Below are positions 9,102 to 18,848 of a DNA stretch of 44,428 nucleotides, piece after piece. Location: assembly GCA_001403775.1 (NCBI GenBank), contig CYUG01000012.1, positions 319,998 to 364,425 of the forward strand. Reading direction: 5' to 3'. Below the pieces are notes generated by a model. That model had not been told where the DNA came from. It searched no databases and was given only the letters and a program-made list of their open reading frames with translations. The position numbers and the translations under genes are program-made. This stretch comes from Dermabacter indicis. GTDB taxonomy: Bacteria; Actinomycetota; Actinomycetes; Actinomycetales; Dermabacteraceae. Positions within the stretch are counted from its first letter, which is position 1. Every line of letters starts with the position of its first letter.

Positions 9102-10664
9102 GTGAGCACTTCCCTGACCCGCCTTCACCAGGTATTCGAACTCGCCATGCGCATCGGCGAGGTCATGATTGCGAATGGTGCGGCGGCAGCCGACGTGACC
9201 GCGACAATGCTACGCGTCACCGCTTCGTCCGGCATCCGTAATGTGTCGGTGCAGACGACCCTCACGGAAGTCTCGGTCTCCTACTACCCGGATACGCAAT
9301 CGGCGCCTTTTACGCGCATCAGCACGGCGGGCGGCTACACGTACGACTTCACGAAGCTTGATCGGGTCGATCAGATCACGACGAAGTACGTGAAGGGCGA
9401 AATGGACCTCCACGAGGCGCTTCTCGCGGTGGACCGCGTGCGGTCGATGAAGCGGTTCTACGGCTCGATCGTGACCACGCTCGCGTGGGTGCTCATGGGT
9501 GGCGCGTGCGCGATGTTCTTCGGCGCGGGGATCCTCGTGACGGCGTTCGCAGCCTTCGCCGCGGGCGTGCTCTGGCAGGTGTACATCCTGTTCGACAAGC
9601 TTCGCCTTCCCGTGTTTTACGCGCAGATCGCGGGCGGCTTTATCGTCGTGCTCATCTCGCTCATCGTGAATCGACTCGACCCCACGGCAAACTCTTCTCT
9701 CGTCGTCGTCGCATGTCTCGTGATGATCCTCGCCGGGTCGACCTCGGTGGGAGCGATGCAGGACGCGATTACGGGGTGGTACGTGACCGCGGTGGGGCGC
9801 TTGCTCGAAACATTCATGCTCACGGTCGGTGCCGTGATCGGTATTCGCGGAGGCATGCTCGTTGCCGAATGGGTAGGGGCGGATATTTCGATCACCTCGA
9901 CGGTCCCGGCGACACTGATTTCGACCATGCTCGTGGCAATCTCGGGTGCGTTCATCGGGCTCGGCTACGCGGTGGGTTTCCAGGTTCCGCCGCGCCTCTT
10001 GCTCTGGGTCACGCTTCTTCCGGGCTTCACGGCGACCTCGGCGTTCGTACTTGAGGTCGCGGGGCTCGAGAGGGCGTGGGCCACGGGCATCACTGCATTC
10101 TTCGTGGGCGTATTCGCGGTGGCGATTTCGCAGCGCACGAAGGCTTACGTCAACATCCTTATCGCCCCCGCGATCATCACGATGGTTCCCGGTTCGGTGA
10201 TTTACCGCGGTCTTTTGGGCTTCAGCGATGGCAGTAACACCGGCGCGAGCTACCTCTTGCTCGCGTGTGCGATTGCGATTGCGATTTCTTCGGGCGTGAT
10301 TCTCGGTGAGCTTGTCGCCAGCCATACCGTGACGCTGCTCGCGAGTGGCCGTGTGCGCGTTCCCGCCATCTCACAGCCGTTCGGCACGAACCGCCACCGC
10401 CGTCTCGTGACCTTTAGGCGCCGTCGCAAGCCCGGTGCTCTCACAACCGCAATCCCCGTGGTGCACCTCGACCCTGATGAGCTCGACCCCACGATTGATC
10501 TCGAGGCAGGCCCCGACTGGCGCGAGGACCTCGAAAACCTCCAGCCCGAAACCCGAGAGTCCGGATTCGAGATCGTCGAGATGGATCCCGAGGAGATCGA
10601 GATGCCGGCAATCCGTGCCGACGAAGGCGCGGAGGAGGACGCTCAGCCCACCGAGCACCCGTAG
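9102..10664 (+). CDS. Threonine/serine exporter family protein (ThrE-like)
   Basis: 520 residues. The N-terminal soluble part (about 1-120), with IGEVMIANGAAAADV and a YTYDFTKLDRVD segment, matches the ThrE cytoplasmic domain. About ten hydrophobic segments follow from residue 125 to 430, including LAGSTSVGAMQDAITGWYVTA and MVPGSVIYRG. The last ~90 residues are a polar tail, first Arg-rich (FRRRRK) and then strongly acidic. ThrE carriers export threonine and serine driven by the proton gradient. Start GTG 9102 has no strong ribosome site. galK starts 10 bp after the stop, so the two may be co-transcribed. Confidence 0.85.
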   Translation: MSTSLTRLHQVFELAMRIGEVMIANGAAAADVTATMLRVTASSGIRNVSVQTTLTEVSVSYYPDTQSAPFTRISTAGGYTYDFTKLDRVDQITTKYVKGEMDLHEALLAVDRVRSMKRFYGSIVTTLAWVLMGGACAMFFGAGILVTAFAAFAAGVLWQVYILFDKLRLPVFYAQIAGGFIVVLISLIVNRLDPTANSSLVVVACLVMILAGSTSVGAMQDAITGWYVTAVGRLLETFMLTVGAVIGIRGGMLVAEWVGADISITSTVPATLISTMLVAISGAFIGLGYAVGFQVPPRLLLWVTLLPGFTATSAFVLEVAGLERAWATGITAFFVGVFAVAISQRTKAYVNILIAPAIITMVPGSVIYRGLLGFSDGSNTGASYLLLACAIAIAISSGVILGELVASHTVTLLASGRVRVPAISQPFGTNRHRRLVTFRRRRKPGALTTAIPVVHLDPDELDPTIDLEAGPDWREDLENLQPETRESGFEIVEMDPEEIEMPAIRADEGAEEDAQPTEHP

Positions 10665-10674
10665 ACTTGATTTC

Positions 10675-11874
10675 ATGACTGACTTGCATGCTGCTCCCTG
10701 TGACACCGACGCCATCGAAAAGGTCGCCCGCGAGTTTCGCGACGCCTTCGGGACCGATCCGGAGGGTGTCTTTTCGGCACCCGGCCGCGTGAACATCATC
10801 GGCGAGCACGTCGACTACCAGCAGGGGCTGTGCGTGCCGATGGCGATTACGCACCGCTGCTTTGTCGCGGCGCGCTGCACAGACGCGGGTGTGGTGCGGA
10901 TGCGTTCCGTGCAGTCCGGCGAGACTGTCGAGGTGTCCGTAGAGGGGCTCGCCCCCGGTGCCGTCGAAGGCTGGTCCTCCTACGTCGCCGGTGTCGTGTG
11001 GGCACTCGCGGATCGCTTCGAGGGGAGCGTCCCTTGCGGCTTCGACCTCTTAATCGATGGCTACGTGCCGCTCGGTGCGGGCCTCAGTTCGAGCGCGGCC
11101 CTCGAATGCGCGGTCGCGGCGGCGATCGATGACCTGTGCGCACTCGGCACGACACCGCACGAGCGCATCCGCGCCGCCATCAAGGCGGAGACGGAATTCG
11201 CGGGCGCGGCGACCGGCGGGCTCGATCAATCCGCGTCAATCCTGTGCGAGGAGGGGCACGCGATCCTTCTCGACTGCCGCGATTTTTCGACGACGTCCGT
11301 GCCGTGGGACCTCGCGGGCCAGGGCCTCGAGTTGCTCATCATCGACACGCGTGCGCCGCACAGCCTCGTGGGCGGCGAGTATGCGGAGCGCAGGGCACAG
11401 GCCGAAGCGGGGGCGCGTGCGCTCGGAGTGGAGAGCTTGCGGGATGTCCCGTTCGAAGGGGCTTCCGACGCTTGCCAAGGCATCAGCGATCCCGTGGTCC
11501 AAAGGCGCACTCGCCACATCATCAATGAGATCGAGCGCGTGCGCGAGTTCGCCGAGATCCTCGAAGGGGGCTCGATTCGCGAGGGACTCGACCGCATCGC
11601 CGCGCTGCTCAACGCCTCGCACGATTCGCTTCGTGACGACTACGAGGTGACCGTTCCCGAGCTCGATGTCGCCGTGGACGCGGCGCGCGAGGCGGGTGCG
11701 CACGGCGCGCGTATGACGGGCGGCGGCTTTGGCGGGAGCGTGATCGCACTCGTGGACGCGGAGCTCGTGGAGAATGTTGCGAGCGCTGTCGCGAATGCCT
11801 TTGTCGAGCGTTCGTTCGCCGAGCCGGGGTTCTTCCTCGCGACACCGAGTCGCGGTGCCGGGCGCGACTGCTAG
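10675..11874 (+). CDS. galK: Galactokinase
   Basis: 399 residues, a normal length. GHMP-family kinase making galactose-1-phosphate in the Leloir pathway. It has the galactokinase signature GRVNIIGEHVDY (about 36-47), the ATP-binding PLGAGLSSSAALE (about 131-143) and the third GHMP motif TGGGFGGS (about 347-354). No galT or galE is next to it in the window. The coding sequence contains one copy of the repeated word TCCGACGCTTGC (11464-11475). It converges on the adenosine deaminase gene with only 3 bp between stop codons and no terminator. The start is ATG 10675, with a weak ribosome site. Confidence 0.95.
   Translation: MTDLHAAPCDTDAIEKVAREFRDAFGTDPEGVFSAPGRVNIIGEHVDYQQGLCVPMAITHRCFVAARCTDAGVVRMRSVQSGETVEVSVEGLAPGAVEGWSSYVAGVVWALADRFEGSVPCGFDLLIDGYVPLGAGLSSSAALECAVAAAIDDLCALGTTPHERIRAAIKAETEFAGAATGGLDQSASILCEEGHAILLDCRDFSTTSVPWDLAGQGLELLIIDTRAPHSLVGGEYAERRAQAEAGARALGVESLRDVPFEGASDACQGISDPVVQRRTRHIINEIERVREFAEILEGGSIREGLDRIAALLNASHDSLRDDYEVTVPELDVAVDAAREAGAHGARMTGGGFGGSVIALVDAELVENVASAVANAFVERSFAEPGFFLATPSRGAGRDC
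11464..11475 (+). repeat. Repeated word TCCGACGCTTGC, copy 3 (in galK)
   Basis: Exact match on the plus strand, read in a different frame from copies 1 and 2 (Ala-Ser-Asp-Ala-Cys-Gln). Confidence 0.6.
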
Positions 11875-11877
11875 AGG

Positions 11878-12918
11878 TTAGGCGCCGCCCTCGTACCAGG
11901 CGCGCACGCGCGCGAGCTGCGCGGTTTTTTCGGCGTCGACCATGCGCGAGGCGCGGATGGAGCCCGCGGCGAGGTCGGCGATTTCGCTATCGCTCATGCC
12001 CATCGCGCGCACGGCTTCGTATTGAGCGAGAAGGCGCGAACCAAACAGGAGCGGGTCGTCCGCGCTGAGCGCGATGGTCGCCCCGTGCCGCGCGAGCTGT
12101 GGGACTGGCACGTCGCCGATTTCTCGGTACACGCCGAGTGACACGTTCGACGCGGGGCAGACCTCGAGCGCGATGTCGCGCTCGATGAGCGTCTCGAGCA
12201 AGCGCGGATCCTCAATCGAGCGCACGCCGTGCCCGAGGCGCGTGGGTTCGAGTGAGTCGACAACGTCGTGGATGTGGGGCGGCCCAAGAAGCTCGCCACC
12301 GTGGGGCATCGAGGCCAGACCTCCGTGGCGGGCGATCCTGAATGCGGCCGCGAACGCGCGCGTGTCGCCGCGTCGCTCGTCGTTCGAGAGGCCGAAGCCG
12401 ATCACGGTACCCGCGTATTGCACGGCGAGGCGCGCGAGGATGCGGGCGTCGAGCGGGTGGCGCATGCGGCTCGCGGCAACGATGATCCCCATGGAGATGC
12501 CAAGCTCACGCTCGATCGCGCGCGCCTCGTCCACGATGATCTCGATCGCGGGAGTAATGCCGCCCACAAACGGGGCATAGCTCGTGGGGTCGATCTGAAG
12601 CTCGAGCCGCACCGAACCTTCGGCAAGGTCATCCTCGGCTGCTTCGCGCAGGAGTCGACGCATGATGGCCTCGGAGTTCACGACCTTGCGCGCCGCGTCG
12701 TAGAAGCGCTGGAAGCGGAACCAGCCGCGTGCGCTCGGCTCGACCTTGAGCGCCGTCTGCTCCGTGAGGGTGCGCGGGAGCCGCAAGTGTTGTGCAGCCG
12801 CGAGTTCCTGGAGCGTGTCGTGGCGCATCGAGCCCGTGAAGTGCAAGTGCAAATGGGCCTTGGGGAGCGCGCGCAGGTCGCGTTCGCCTTCGCAGGTGCG
12901 GGTTCCGACGCTTGCCAT
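11878..12918 (-). CDS. add: Adenosine deaminase family protein
   Basis: 346 residues. Amidohydrolase-fold enzyme expected to deaminate adenosine or a related purine. Metal-binding His24 and His26 lie in HLHLHFTGS; the catalytic His-Gly-Gly-Glu is in MPHGGELLGP (about 204-213). RLGHG, CPASN and LSADDP (Asp-Asp about 285) follow in family order. HFTGS where HLEGS/HLDGS is common, and PHGGE for HAGE, set it somewhat apart from classic Add, so substrate could differ (adenine, aminofutalosine or similar). It starts 3 bp after the aminotransferase stop and is surely co-transcribed with it. One copy of the repeated word TCCGACGCTTGC spans its first codons. Confidence 0.85.
   Translation of the reverse strand: MASVGTRTCEGERDLRALPKAHLHLHFTGSMRHDTLQELAAAQHLRLPRTLTEQTALKVEPSARGWFRFQRFYDAARKVVNSEAIMRRLLREAAEDDLAEGSVRLELQIDPTSYAPFVGGITPAIEIIVDEARAIERELGISMGIIVAASRMRHPLDARILARLAVQYAGTVIGFGLSNDERRGDTRAFAAAFRIARHGGLASMPHGGELLGPPHIHDVVDSLEPTRLGHGVRSIEDPRLLETLIERDIALEVCPASNVSLGVYREIGDVPVPQLARHGATIALSADDPLLFGSRLLAQYEAVRAMGMSDSEIADLAAGSIRASRMVDAEKTAQLARVRAWYEGGA
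12904..12915 (+). repeat. Repeated word TCCGACGCTTGC, copy 4 (start of add)
   Basis: Exact match; on the minus strand it encodes the first residues of the adenosine deaminase (Ala-Ser-Val-Gly-Thr). The full flank is GGTTCCGACGCTTGCC. Confidence 0.6.
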
Positions 12919-12921
12919 GGC

Positions 12922-14145
12922 CTAGCCCAGCACTTTCTGAAGTCGGGAAACACCTTCAGCCAAGTCGGTGTCGGAAAGCGCGTAGCTGAGGCGGAGGTGC
13001 CCCGGCGCATCGAAAGCCTCCCCGGGAACAAGCGCAACCTTCGCGCGCTCGAGGATAAGGGAGGCGAGGGCGGTGGAGCTCTCGACGGTGGTCCCCGCGA
13101 TTTCGCGACCGAGCAGGCCTGTGACGTCGGGGAAGGCATAGAACGCGCCGCGCGGAGTGGGAAGCGTGAGGCCCTCGATCGTGCCGAGCATGTCGCACAT
13201 CGTGCGACGTCGGCGATCGAACGCGGTGCGCATCTTCTCGAATGGCTCGGTGGGTCCCGTGAGCGCCGCGAGTGTGGCGCGTTGCGCGATGTTATTGACG
13301 TTCGAGGTGAGGTGACTTTGGAGGCGCGCGACGCCTTTCGCGATGTCGCCGGGGGCGATGAGCCAGCCCACGCGCCAGCCGGTCATCGCGAACGTTTTGG
13401 CAACGCCGTTGAGGAGGACCGTGCGGTCGTTGAGTTCGGGAACGACATCGAGAATGGAGTGGAAGTTCGCGCCGTCGTACGTGAGGTGCTGGTAGATCTC
13501 GTCCGAAACCACCCACAGGCCGTTCTCGAGGGCCCAGCGGCCGAATTCTTCGAGCTGTTCGCGGCTCATGACCGCGCCCGTGGGATTTGAGGGCGAGCAC
13601 AGCAGCACGACCTTGGTGCGGGGCGTCCGTGCGGCCTCGAGCTGCTCGACCGCGGGGATGTAGCCCTGATCGGCGCCAGCGCGCACCGTCACGGGAACGC
13701 CGCCCGCGAGGCGAACCGCTTCCGGGTAGGTCGTCCAATACGGTGCGGGCAAGAGCACCTCGTCGCCGGGATCAAGAAGGGCTGCAAATGCCTCGTAGAC
13801 GGCCTGCTTACCACCGTTTGTGACGACAATCCGAGAGGGCTCGACTTCGATGTTGTCGGTCTCGAGTGTTGCGCGAGCGATCGCTTCCTTGAGCTCGGGC
13901 AGGCCGGTCGCGGGGGAGTAGCGGTGATTCTTGCTCTCGCGCGCCGCGGCGATGGCCGCCTCGACGATGTGCTCGGGGGTCGGGAAATCCGGCTCGCCGG
14001 CACCGAAGCCGATCACGTCCTCTCCGCTCGCGGCGAGTGCCTTCGCTTTCGCGTCGACCGCGAGGGTGGCGGATTCGGCGATCGATGTGAGGCGCGCGGA
14101 AAGGCGCCGTTCGGACTGTGCGGGAGTGGAGACATCGAAGCTCAT
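12922..14145 (-). CDS. aspC: PLP-dependent aspartate aminotransferase
   Basis: 407 residues, fold-type I (class I/II) aminotransferase. The PLP lysine is in [16 protein letters not shown] (Lys about 248), and the PSNPTG and SDEIYQHL blocks and LRLSYAL near the end are all in place. Likely reaction: transamination between aspartate and 2-oxoglutarate. An aminotransferase just upstream of tRNA-Trp/secE is a known arrangement in actinobacteria, which supports the call. It starts at ATG 14145 and is followed at once by add in a two-gene unit. It runs divergently from the tRNA-Trp-secE-nusG unit. Confidence 0.92.
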   Translation of the reverse strand: MSFDVSTPAQSERRLSARLTSIAESATLAVDAKAKALAASGEDVIGFGAGEPDFPTPEHIVEAAIAAARESKNHRYSPATGLPELKEAIARATLETDNIEVEPSRIVVTNGGKQAVYEAFAALLDPGDEVLLPAPYWTTYPEAVRLAGGVPVTVRAGADQGYIPAVEQLEAARTPRTKVVLLCSPSNPTGAVMSREQLEEFGRWALENGLWVVSDEIYQHLTYDGANFHSILDVVPELNDRTVLLNGVAKTFAMTGWRVGWLIAPGDIAKGVARLQSHLTSNVNNIAQRATLAALTGPTEPFEKMRTAFDRRRRTMCDMLGTIEGLTLPTPRGAFYAFPDVTGLLGREIAGTTVESSTALASLILERAKVALVPGEAFDAPGHLRLSYALSDTDLAEGVSRLQKVLG

Positions 14146-14280
14146 AGATTCGATCTTGTCAGAAAAACTGGGGCGCCGCGTGAAACTGCCACGTGAGAAG
14201 CGCGAGGCCCGGGGCGTCTCGTGTGCGGCGGGCCATTTGAGCCGAGTGCGTCACACAATCGGCGTGAGAGGGGCCGCGAC

Positions 14281-14309
14281 TAGACCTCGGCGCGCGATTC
14301 GCCTATGAT
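14281..14309 (+). promoter_or_regulatory. Promoter for tRNA-Trp / secE-nusG
   Basis: TAGACC (14281-14286) and TATGAT (14304-14309) are separated by 17 bp, a good match to the vegetative sigma consensus. The predicted start, near 14316, is about 45 nt before the tRNA. No other promoter is evident before secE, so read-through from the tRNA to secE is likely. Confidence 0.7.
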
Positions 14310-14362
14310 CGTATCTGGCCCTTTTTGAGGGCTTCGCTCCTCGGGCAGTGCTCGTGAAGCAC

Positions 14363-14435
14363 AGGGCAGTGGCGCAATTGGTAGCGCAACGGTCTCCAAA
14401 ACCGTAGGTTGCAGGTTCGAGTCCTGTCTGCCCTG
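14363..14435 (+). tRNA. trnW: tRNA-Trp (CCA)
   Basis: A 73-nt cloverleaf can be drawn in full: acceptor AGGGCAG/CTGCCCT with discriminator G, D arm with AATTGGTA loop, anticodon stem ACGGT/ACCGT with loop CTCCAAA (anticodon CCA, tryptophan), and T arm with TTCGAGT loop. CCA is not encoded. Its place just before secE is the usual one in actinobacteria. Confidence 0.97.
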
Positions 14436-14506
14436 CTTTTTCTTTAAGCGGTAATCCCCAGCGCCCGATCGACACGTCGCCGACGTCGAGATGGAGAAGG
14501 AAAACG

Positions 14507-14770
14507 ATGAGCGTTCACCCCGAGACCGACCCCACTCGTGGCGACTTCGAGCAAGAGTCGAACATCGGCACGAAGAACCCGTTCAAGGCATGCTGGATTT
14601 TTCTTCAGCAGGTCTTCGCCGAGTTGCGCAAGGTTGTCACGCCGACCGGCCGCGAAATGATCACGTACACGATCGCGGTTGTCGCGTTCGTCGTGTGCAT
14701 GATTCTTCTCGTGTTCGGCCTGGACTTCGTGTTCGGCTCGCTCACGCGCGCACTGTTCACGGCGCACTGA
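14507..14770 (+). CDS. secE: Preprotein translocase subunit SecE
   Basis: 87 residues. It has the single-helix SecE form: a polar N-terminus of about 35 residues, the amphipathic [20 protein letters not shown] segment that lies on the membrane, then one membrane helix (about [19 protein letters not shown]). It clamps SecY in the protein-export channel. AGAAGG precedes ATG 14507. nusG follows after 28 bp, the standard pair. Confidence 0.95.
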   Translation: MSVHPETDPTRGDFEQESNIGTKNPFKACWIFLQQVFAELRKVVTPTGREMITYTIAVVAFVVCMILLVFGLDFVFGSLTRALFTAH

Positions 14771-14798
14771 GATTTTCGAGAGTAAGGAAACGATACGC

Positions 14799-15572
14799 GT
14801 GGCAGAAGACATGAACGACGACCTCGCAACCGAGGCGCTCGAGAACGCCCCGGAAACGGCCGAAGCCCCCGAGAGCACCGAAGCTCCCGAAACCGCTGAC
14901 GCCCCCGAGAGCGCCGATGCGGCAGACGGCACCGAGGCGCCCGTTGTTCTCGATGAGAACTCCGAGACGACCGTCGAAGATCCCGTCGTGGCGCTCAAGC
15001 GCCACCTGCGTTCCGCCCCCGGCGAGTGGTACGTCATCCACTCCTACTCGGGCCACGAAAACCGCGTGAAGACCCAGCTCCTCACCCGCACCGAAACTCA
15101 GGACATGGAGGATTACATCTTCCAGGTCGAGGTGCCCATGGAGGATGCGACCGAGATTAAGAACGGTCAGAAGAAGATCGTTCGCCGCGTGCGCATTCCG
15201 GGTTACGTGTATGTCCGCATGGATCTCACCGAAGCCTCGTGGCGCGTGGTGCGCGACACCCCCGGCGTGACCGGCTTTGTGGGAAACAGCACCGATCCTG
15301 TACCTCTCTCGTTCGATGAGATTTACTCTCTGTTGGCGCCTTCGGTCAACCTTCCCGAGAAGAAGAAGTCCTCTTCTTCGAAGGCCAAGGAAAAGGCCGT
15401 TCCGGCGTTCGAAGTTGGCGAATCCGTCACCGTGATGGACGGCCCCTTCGAAACGATGCCCGCGACCATCGCGGACATCGACGAAACCAGCCAAAAGCTT
15501 CGGGTTCTCGTGTCGATCTTCGGCCGCGAGACCCCGCTCGAGCTGGGCTTCGAGCAGGTCGCCAAGATCTGA
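14799..15572 (+). CDS. nusG: Transcription antitermination factor NusG
   Basis: 257 residues, long for the family because of an acidic N-terminal extension of about 70 residues with repeated APE(S/T) units. The NGN domain begins at [15 protein letters not shown] (about 78) and includes the [14 protein letters not shown]-type block; the KOW domain, with [19 protein letters not shown], ends the protein. A Ser/Lys-rich linker ([12 protein letters not shown]) joins them. It binds RNA polymerase and couples it to Rho or ribosomes. Start GTG 14799 follows GTAAGGAAA at a rather long distance; an in-frame ATG five codons on is possible. Long acidic N-termini are common in actinobacterial NusG. Confidence 0.95.
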   Translation: MAEDMNDDLATEALENAPETAEAPESTEAPETADAPESADAADGTEAPVVLDENSETTVEDPVVALKRHLRSAPGEWYVIHSYSGHENRVKTQLLTRTETQDMEDYIFQVEVPMEDATEIKNGQKKIVRRVRIPGYVYVRMDLTEASWRVVRDTPGVTGFVGNSTDPVPLSFDEIYSLLAPSVNLPEKKKSSSSKAKEKAVPAFEVGESVTVMDGPFETMPATIADIDETSQKLRVLVSIFGRETPLELGFEQVAKI

Positions 15573-15653
15573 AAACGCCCACCCGCACCCGCGGGACCGT
15601 AGTGGGAGGGTGTCGAACGGCATCCGCCCGAACCACGACAAGAAGGAAGAGCA

Positions 15654-16085
15654 ATGGCTCCCAAGAAAAAGGTCGCGAGCATTATCAAGCTCCAGATCCA
15701 GGCCGGGCAGGCAACGCCTGCTCCGCCTATCGGCCCGGCACTCGGTGCCGCCGGTGTGAACATCGTTGAGTTCACCAAGGCCTACAACGCCGCCACCGAA
15801 AGCCAGCGCGGCAACATCATCCCGGTTGAGATCACCGTGTACGAGGATCGCTCGTTCACGTTCATCACGAAGACCCCGCCCGCTGCACGCCTCCTCCTCA
15901 AGGCCGCCGGCCTTGACAAGGGTTCACCCGTGCCCCACACCCAGAAGGTCGGCAAGGTGACGATGGAGCAGGTCAAGGAGATCGCGCAGACCAAGATGCC
16001 CGATCTCAACGCAAACGATATTGACGCCGCCGCGAAGATCGTGGCTGGAACCGCGCGTTCCATGGGCATCACGGTGGAGGGCTGA
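15654..16085 (+). CDS. rplK: 50S ribosomal protein L11
   Basis: 143 residues. The N-terminal domain shows the canonical [21 protein letters not shown] and [11 protein letters not shown] segments; the C-terminal RNA-binding domain includes [11 protein letters not shown]. It forms the GTPase-associated centre with 23S rRNA, and the proline-rich N-terminus is the thiostrepton site. AGGAAGAG precedes ATG 15654. rplA follows after 6 bp. Confidence 0.98.
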   Translation: MAPKKKVASIIKLQIQAGQATPAPPIGPALGAAGVNIVEFTKAYNAATESQRGNIIPVEITVYEDRSFTFITKTPPAARLLLKAAGLDKGSPVPHTQKVGKVTMEQVKEIAQTKMPDLNANDIDAAAKIVAGTARSMGITVEG

Positions 16086-16091
16086 TCCAAC

Positions 16092-16811
16092 ATGGCAACG
16101 AAATCCAAGGCATTTAAGGACGCCGCCGCACTTATCGAGGAAGGCCGCTTCTACGCGCCCCTCGACGCTGTGCGCATCGTCAAGAAGTCCGGCTCCAAGA
16201 AGACCGACTCGACCGTCGAGGTCGCCATGCGTCTGAGTGTCGATCCCCGCAAGGCGGATCAGATGGTGCGCGGCACCGTCAACCTCCCGCACGGCACCGG
16301 TAAGACTGCCCGCGTCATCGTGTTCGCCACCGGCCCGCAGGCCGAGGCCGCACGCGCCGCTGGCGCTGACGAGGTTGGCGACGACGACCTCATCGAGAAG
16401 GTTGCAGGCGGCTGGACCGACTTCGACACCGCCGTTGCGACCCCGAACCTCATGGGTAAGGTTGGCCGCCTCGGTCGCGTGCTCGGTCCCCGTGGCCTCA
16501 TGCCGAACCCCAAGACCGGCACCGTCACGATGGACACCGCGAAGGCTGTTGGCGACATTAAGGGCGGCAAGATCGACTTCCGCGTCGACCGCGCCGCGAA
16601 CCTTCACTTCATCATTGGTAAGGCGTCGTTCAGCGAGCAGCAGCTCGTCGAGAACTATGTTGCGGCGCTCGAAGAGATCCTGCGCCTCAAGCCGGCGAGC
16701 TCGAAGGGCCGCTACATCTCGAAGATCACGATGTCCACGACCTTCGGTCCTGGCGTCCCGATCGACGTGAACCGTACGCGTAACCTCACCGAGGAGACCG
16801 ACGAGGCCTGA
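16092..16811 (+). CDS. rplA: 50S ribosomal protein L1
   Basis: 239 residues, normal length. Family motifs include [14 protein letters not shown] and the near-universal [21 protein letters not shown]-type block at about 117-137. L1 forms the mobile stalk at the E site and often represses its own L11-L1 mRNA. The gene ends 26 bp before a strong intrinsic terminator, so the secE-nusG/rplKA block stops here rather than continuing to rplJ. Confidence 0.98.
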   Translation: MATKSKAFKDAAALIEEGRFYAPLDAVRIVKKSGSKKTDSTVEVAMRLSVDPRKADQMVRGTVNLPHGTGKTARVIVFATGPQAEAARAAGADEVGDDDLIEKVAGGWTDFDTAVATPNLMGKVGRLGRVLGPRGLMPNPKTGTVTMDTAKAVGDIKGGKIDFRVDRAANLHFIIGKASFSEQQLVENYVAALEEILRLKPASSKGRYISKITMSTTFGPGVPIDVNRTRNLTEETDEA

Positions 16812-16837
16812 GCCTCGCCTCTTCCGTAAGGGAAAGC

Positions 16838-16874
16838 AAAAATCGGGCCCCGCATTGTGCGGGGCCCGATTTTT
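16838..16874. terminator. Strong bidirectional intrinsic terminator
   Basis: A 16-bp perfect stem (16838-16853 with 16859-16874), GC-rich in the middle with A and T runs at its ends, and a 5-nt loop. The T run serves rplA on the plus strand and the A run serves the convergent POT transporter on the minus strand. Confidence 0.93.
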
Positions 16875-16891
16875 CTCTGCGCTCTAGCGAC

Positions 16892-18475
16892 TTACTTCGC
16901 GACCTTCACGCCGACCTCCCGTGCGCCGCTGAGCTCGCGCTGATCGACGTCGTCCATCTTCGACTGGACCCACGGTGCGATCAGGAACATGATGACCGCA
17001 ACAACGATGGTGACGGCTCCGAGGCCGTAGTAGTACACGGCGTCGCTGAGGTTCGCCTTGTCGACCTGGTCGATGATGACCGAAGTGAGGCCCATGCCGA
17101 CGCTCGGTGCGAGGTACCAGAGAGTCATGGTCTGCGAGGCGAATTGCTTCGGTGCGAGCTTCGTCGTCACCGAGAGCCCCACGGGGTTCATGCACAGCTC
17201 GGCAACCGTCTGCACCACGAACACGAGCCCGAGGTACCAGAACGGGGCGAGAAGCTTCGCACCCGGCCACGTCCCGAAGCCGTAGCCCATGAGTACCGCC
17301 GAGAGAGCGATGATCACGAGGGAAAGCGCAAACTTCGCGGCGGTGTTGGGGAACTTGCCTTTACGGCGCGTGAAGATCCACGCGATCACGGGTGAGAGCA
17401 GAAGCACCGCGGCCGGGTTAATCGACTGGTAGAACTCGGGGGAGAGATGGAGGCCACCGATGGAACGGTCGGTGTTGTTCTCGGCGAAGAACGCCATCTT
17501 GCCGGCGGCCTGTTCGAAGATCACGACGAAGAGAATCTGCCCCACCCACAGCGGAAGGAAGGCGCCGAGGTGCGTGCGTTCCTCGGCAGTGACCTTGGGG
17601 CTCTTGAACATGGTGAGGAAGTAGTAGGCGCTCATGGCGAGGGCGAAGGCGAAGAGTGAGTAGGCGATCGCCGAGTGGAGCTCGCCGAGGAGCGCGGTAA
17701 AGCCGAGAACGAGCAGCGTCGCGACCACGGCAACGGCGAGACCGCCGAGAGCAAGGCGTGTGCCCTCACCCTTCTGGAGCGGGTTGGGAATGCGGTAGGC
17801 AAACTCACCGAGCTTGTGGCGGCCATAGAAGAACGAAATCAAGGCGAGCGCCATGCCCACCGCAGCGGCAAGGAAGCCCACGTGGTAGCCGAAGTGGTTG
17901 CGGAGGAAGCCCACGATGAGCGGAGCGACGAGAGAGCCGACGTTGACCGACATGTAGAAGTACTGGAAGCCCGCGTCGCGCCTCGGGTCGTCCTCGTCGT
18001 AGAGACCGCCCACGATCGTCGCAAGGTTCGGCTTGATGAGGCCCGTACCGATCGCAATGCAGATGAGGCCCGACCACGACGTGATCGCGGCGGGGAAGGC
18101 GAGCAGGACGTGGCCGAGCATAATGACCGAGCCGCCGATGAGGCCCGAGATCCACGGGCCAAGGATACGGTCGGCGATGATGCCGCCGGGGATGGTCATG
18201 AGGAGAACTGCGGCCCCGTAGGCCGAGACGATGACCTGACCCGCGGTATCGGAAAGCCCGAGACCCTGGTTCGCGGCGACATCGGTGAGGAAGTACAGCA
18301 GGATCGCGCGCATGCCGAACCAACTGAAGCGTTCCCACATCTCAACTTGGAGCATCCAGGGAAGCCCGCCCGGGTGGCCGATGAAGGACTTATCGTTTTT
18401 GGAGGGGCCGGTGCGAAGCTTCTCGGGCCGGTACTTGTAGACCGCTGTGTTTTCTGCGGACGGATTGGTCGTCAT
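16892..18475 (-). CDS. dtpT: POT/PTR family proton-coupled oligopeptide transporter
   Basis: 527 residues, about 14 membrane helices. The proton-coupling ExxER motif is in VEMWERFSWFGMRAIL near residue 45, and the second PTR signature, FYMSVNVGSLVAPL, follows. It imports di- and tripeptides with protons. ATG 18475 is preceded by AGGA at about 9 nt; the extra 37 codons upstream read as an arginine-rich shadow. The gene is alone, with its own upstream region, and lies between rplA and the Gfo/Idh gene, which is not a usual place. The dtpT symbol is by family resemblance; the substrate range is unproven. Confidence 0.88.
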   Translation of the reverse strand: MTTNPSAENTAVYKYRPEKLRTGPSKNDKSFIGHPGGLPWMLQVEMWERFSWFGMRAILLYFLTDVAANQGLGLSDTAGQVIVSAYGAAVLLMTIPGGIIADRILGPWISGLIGGSVIMLGHVLLAFPAAITSWSGLICIAIGTGLIKPNLATIVGGLYDEDDPRRDAGFQYFYMSVNVGSLVAPLIVGFLRNHFGYHVGFLAAAVGMALALISFFYGRHKLGEFAYRIPNPLQKGEGTRLALGGLAVAVVATLLVLGFTALLGELHSAIAYSLFAFALAMSAYYFLTMFKSPKVTAEERTHLGAFLPLWVGQILFVVIFEQAAGKMAFFAENNTDRSIGGLHLSPEFYQSINPAAVLLLSPVIAWIFTRRKGKFPNTAAKFALSLVIIALSAVLMGYGFGTWPGAKLLAPFWYLGLVFVVQTVAELCMNPVGLSVTTKLAPKQFASQTMTLWYLAPSVGMGLTSVIIDQVDKANLSDAVYYYGLGAVTIVVAVIMFLIAPWVQSKMDDVDQRELSGAREVGVKVAK

Positions 18476-18848
18476 CGATAAATCCTTGCTGTGTCGATCC
18501 TGTGAGCCGCGTGTGGCGGGGGAGGGGCGACCGGCGCACGGGTTGTGGCCGGAGTTGGCGCGGGATATGCGCGTCGTTCCATCCATGACACCAGGCCTTC
18601 GACGTTCTCACCGGGGTCAGAAATCGACAAAAACGTGATCACGGCAACTACTAATCCGGCTCTTCGGATTGGTAACAGAGGTAGGGACCTAGGGCACGGC
18701 AAAGTGACAGCCACAAGTTAAAGCAGCTGTTGACATTGTGCTGAAAACACACCACACCATGCCCATATGATCGGATACACCGGATCAAAAGGGCGACCGC
18801 GGAGCGTAAGTGGATCGCCCCGCGTTGCGAAATCGAAAGGCTAAGCCG
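18476..18848. promoter_or_regulatory. Divergent control region of the POT and Gfo/Idh genes
   Basis: 373 bp without a convincing gene. On the plus strand TTGACA (18730-18735) is a perfect -35 hexamer, but the best -10 (TATGAT, 18766-18771) is 30 bp away, so the promoter would need an activator or another -10. CGG-N5-CCG within 18770-18787 could be an operator. AATCCG/CGGATT (18653-18670, 6-nt loop) forms a small hairpin nearer the POT side. Confidence 0.4.
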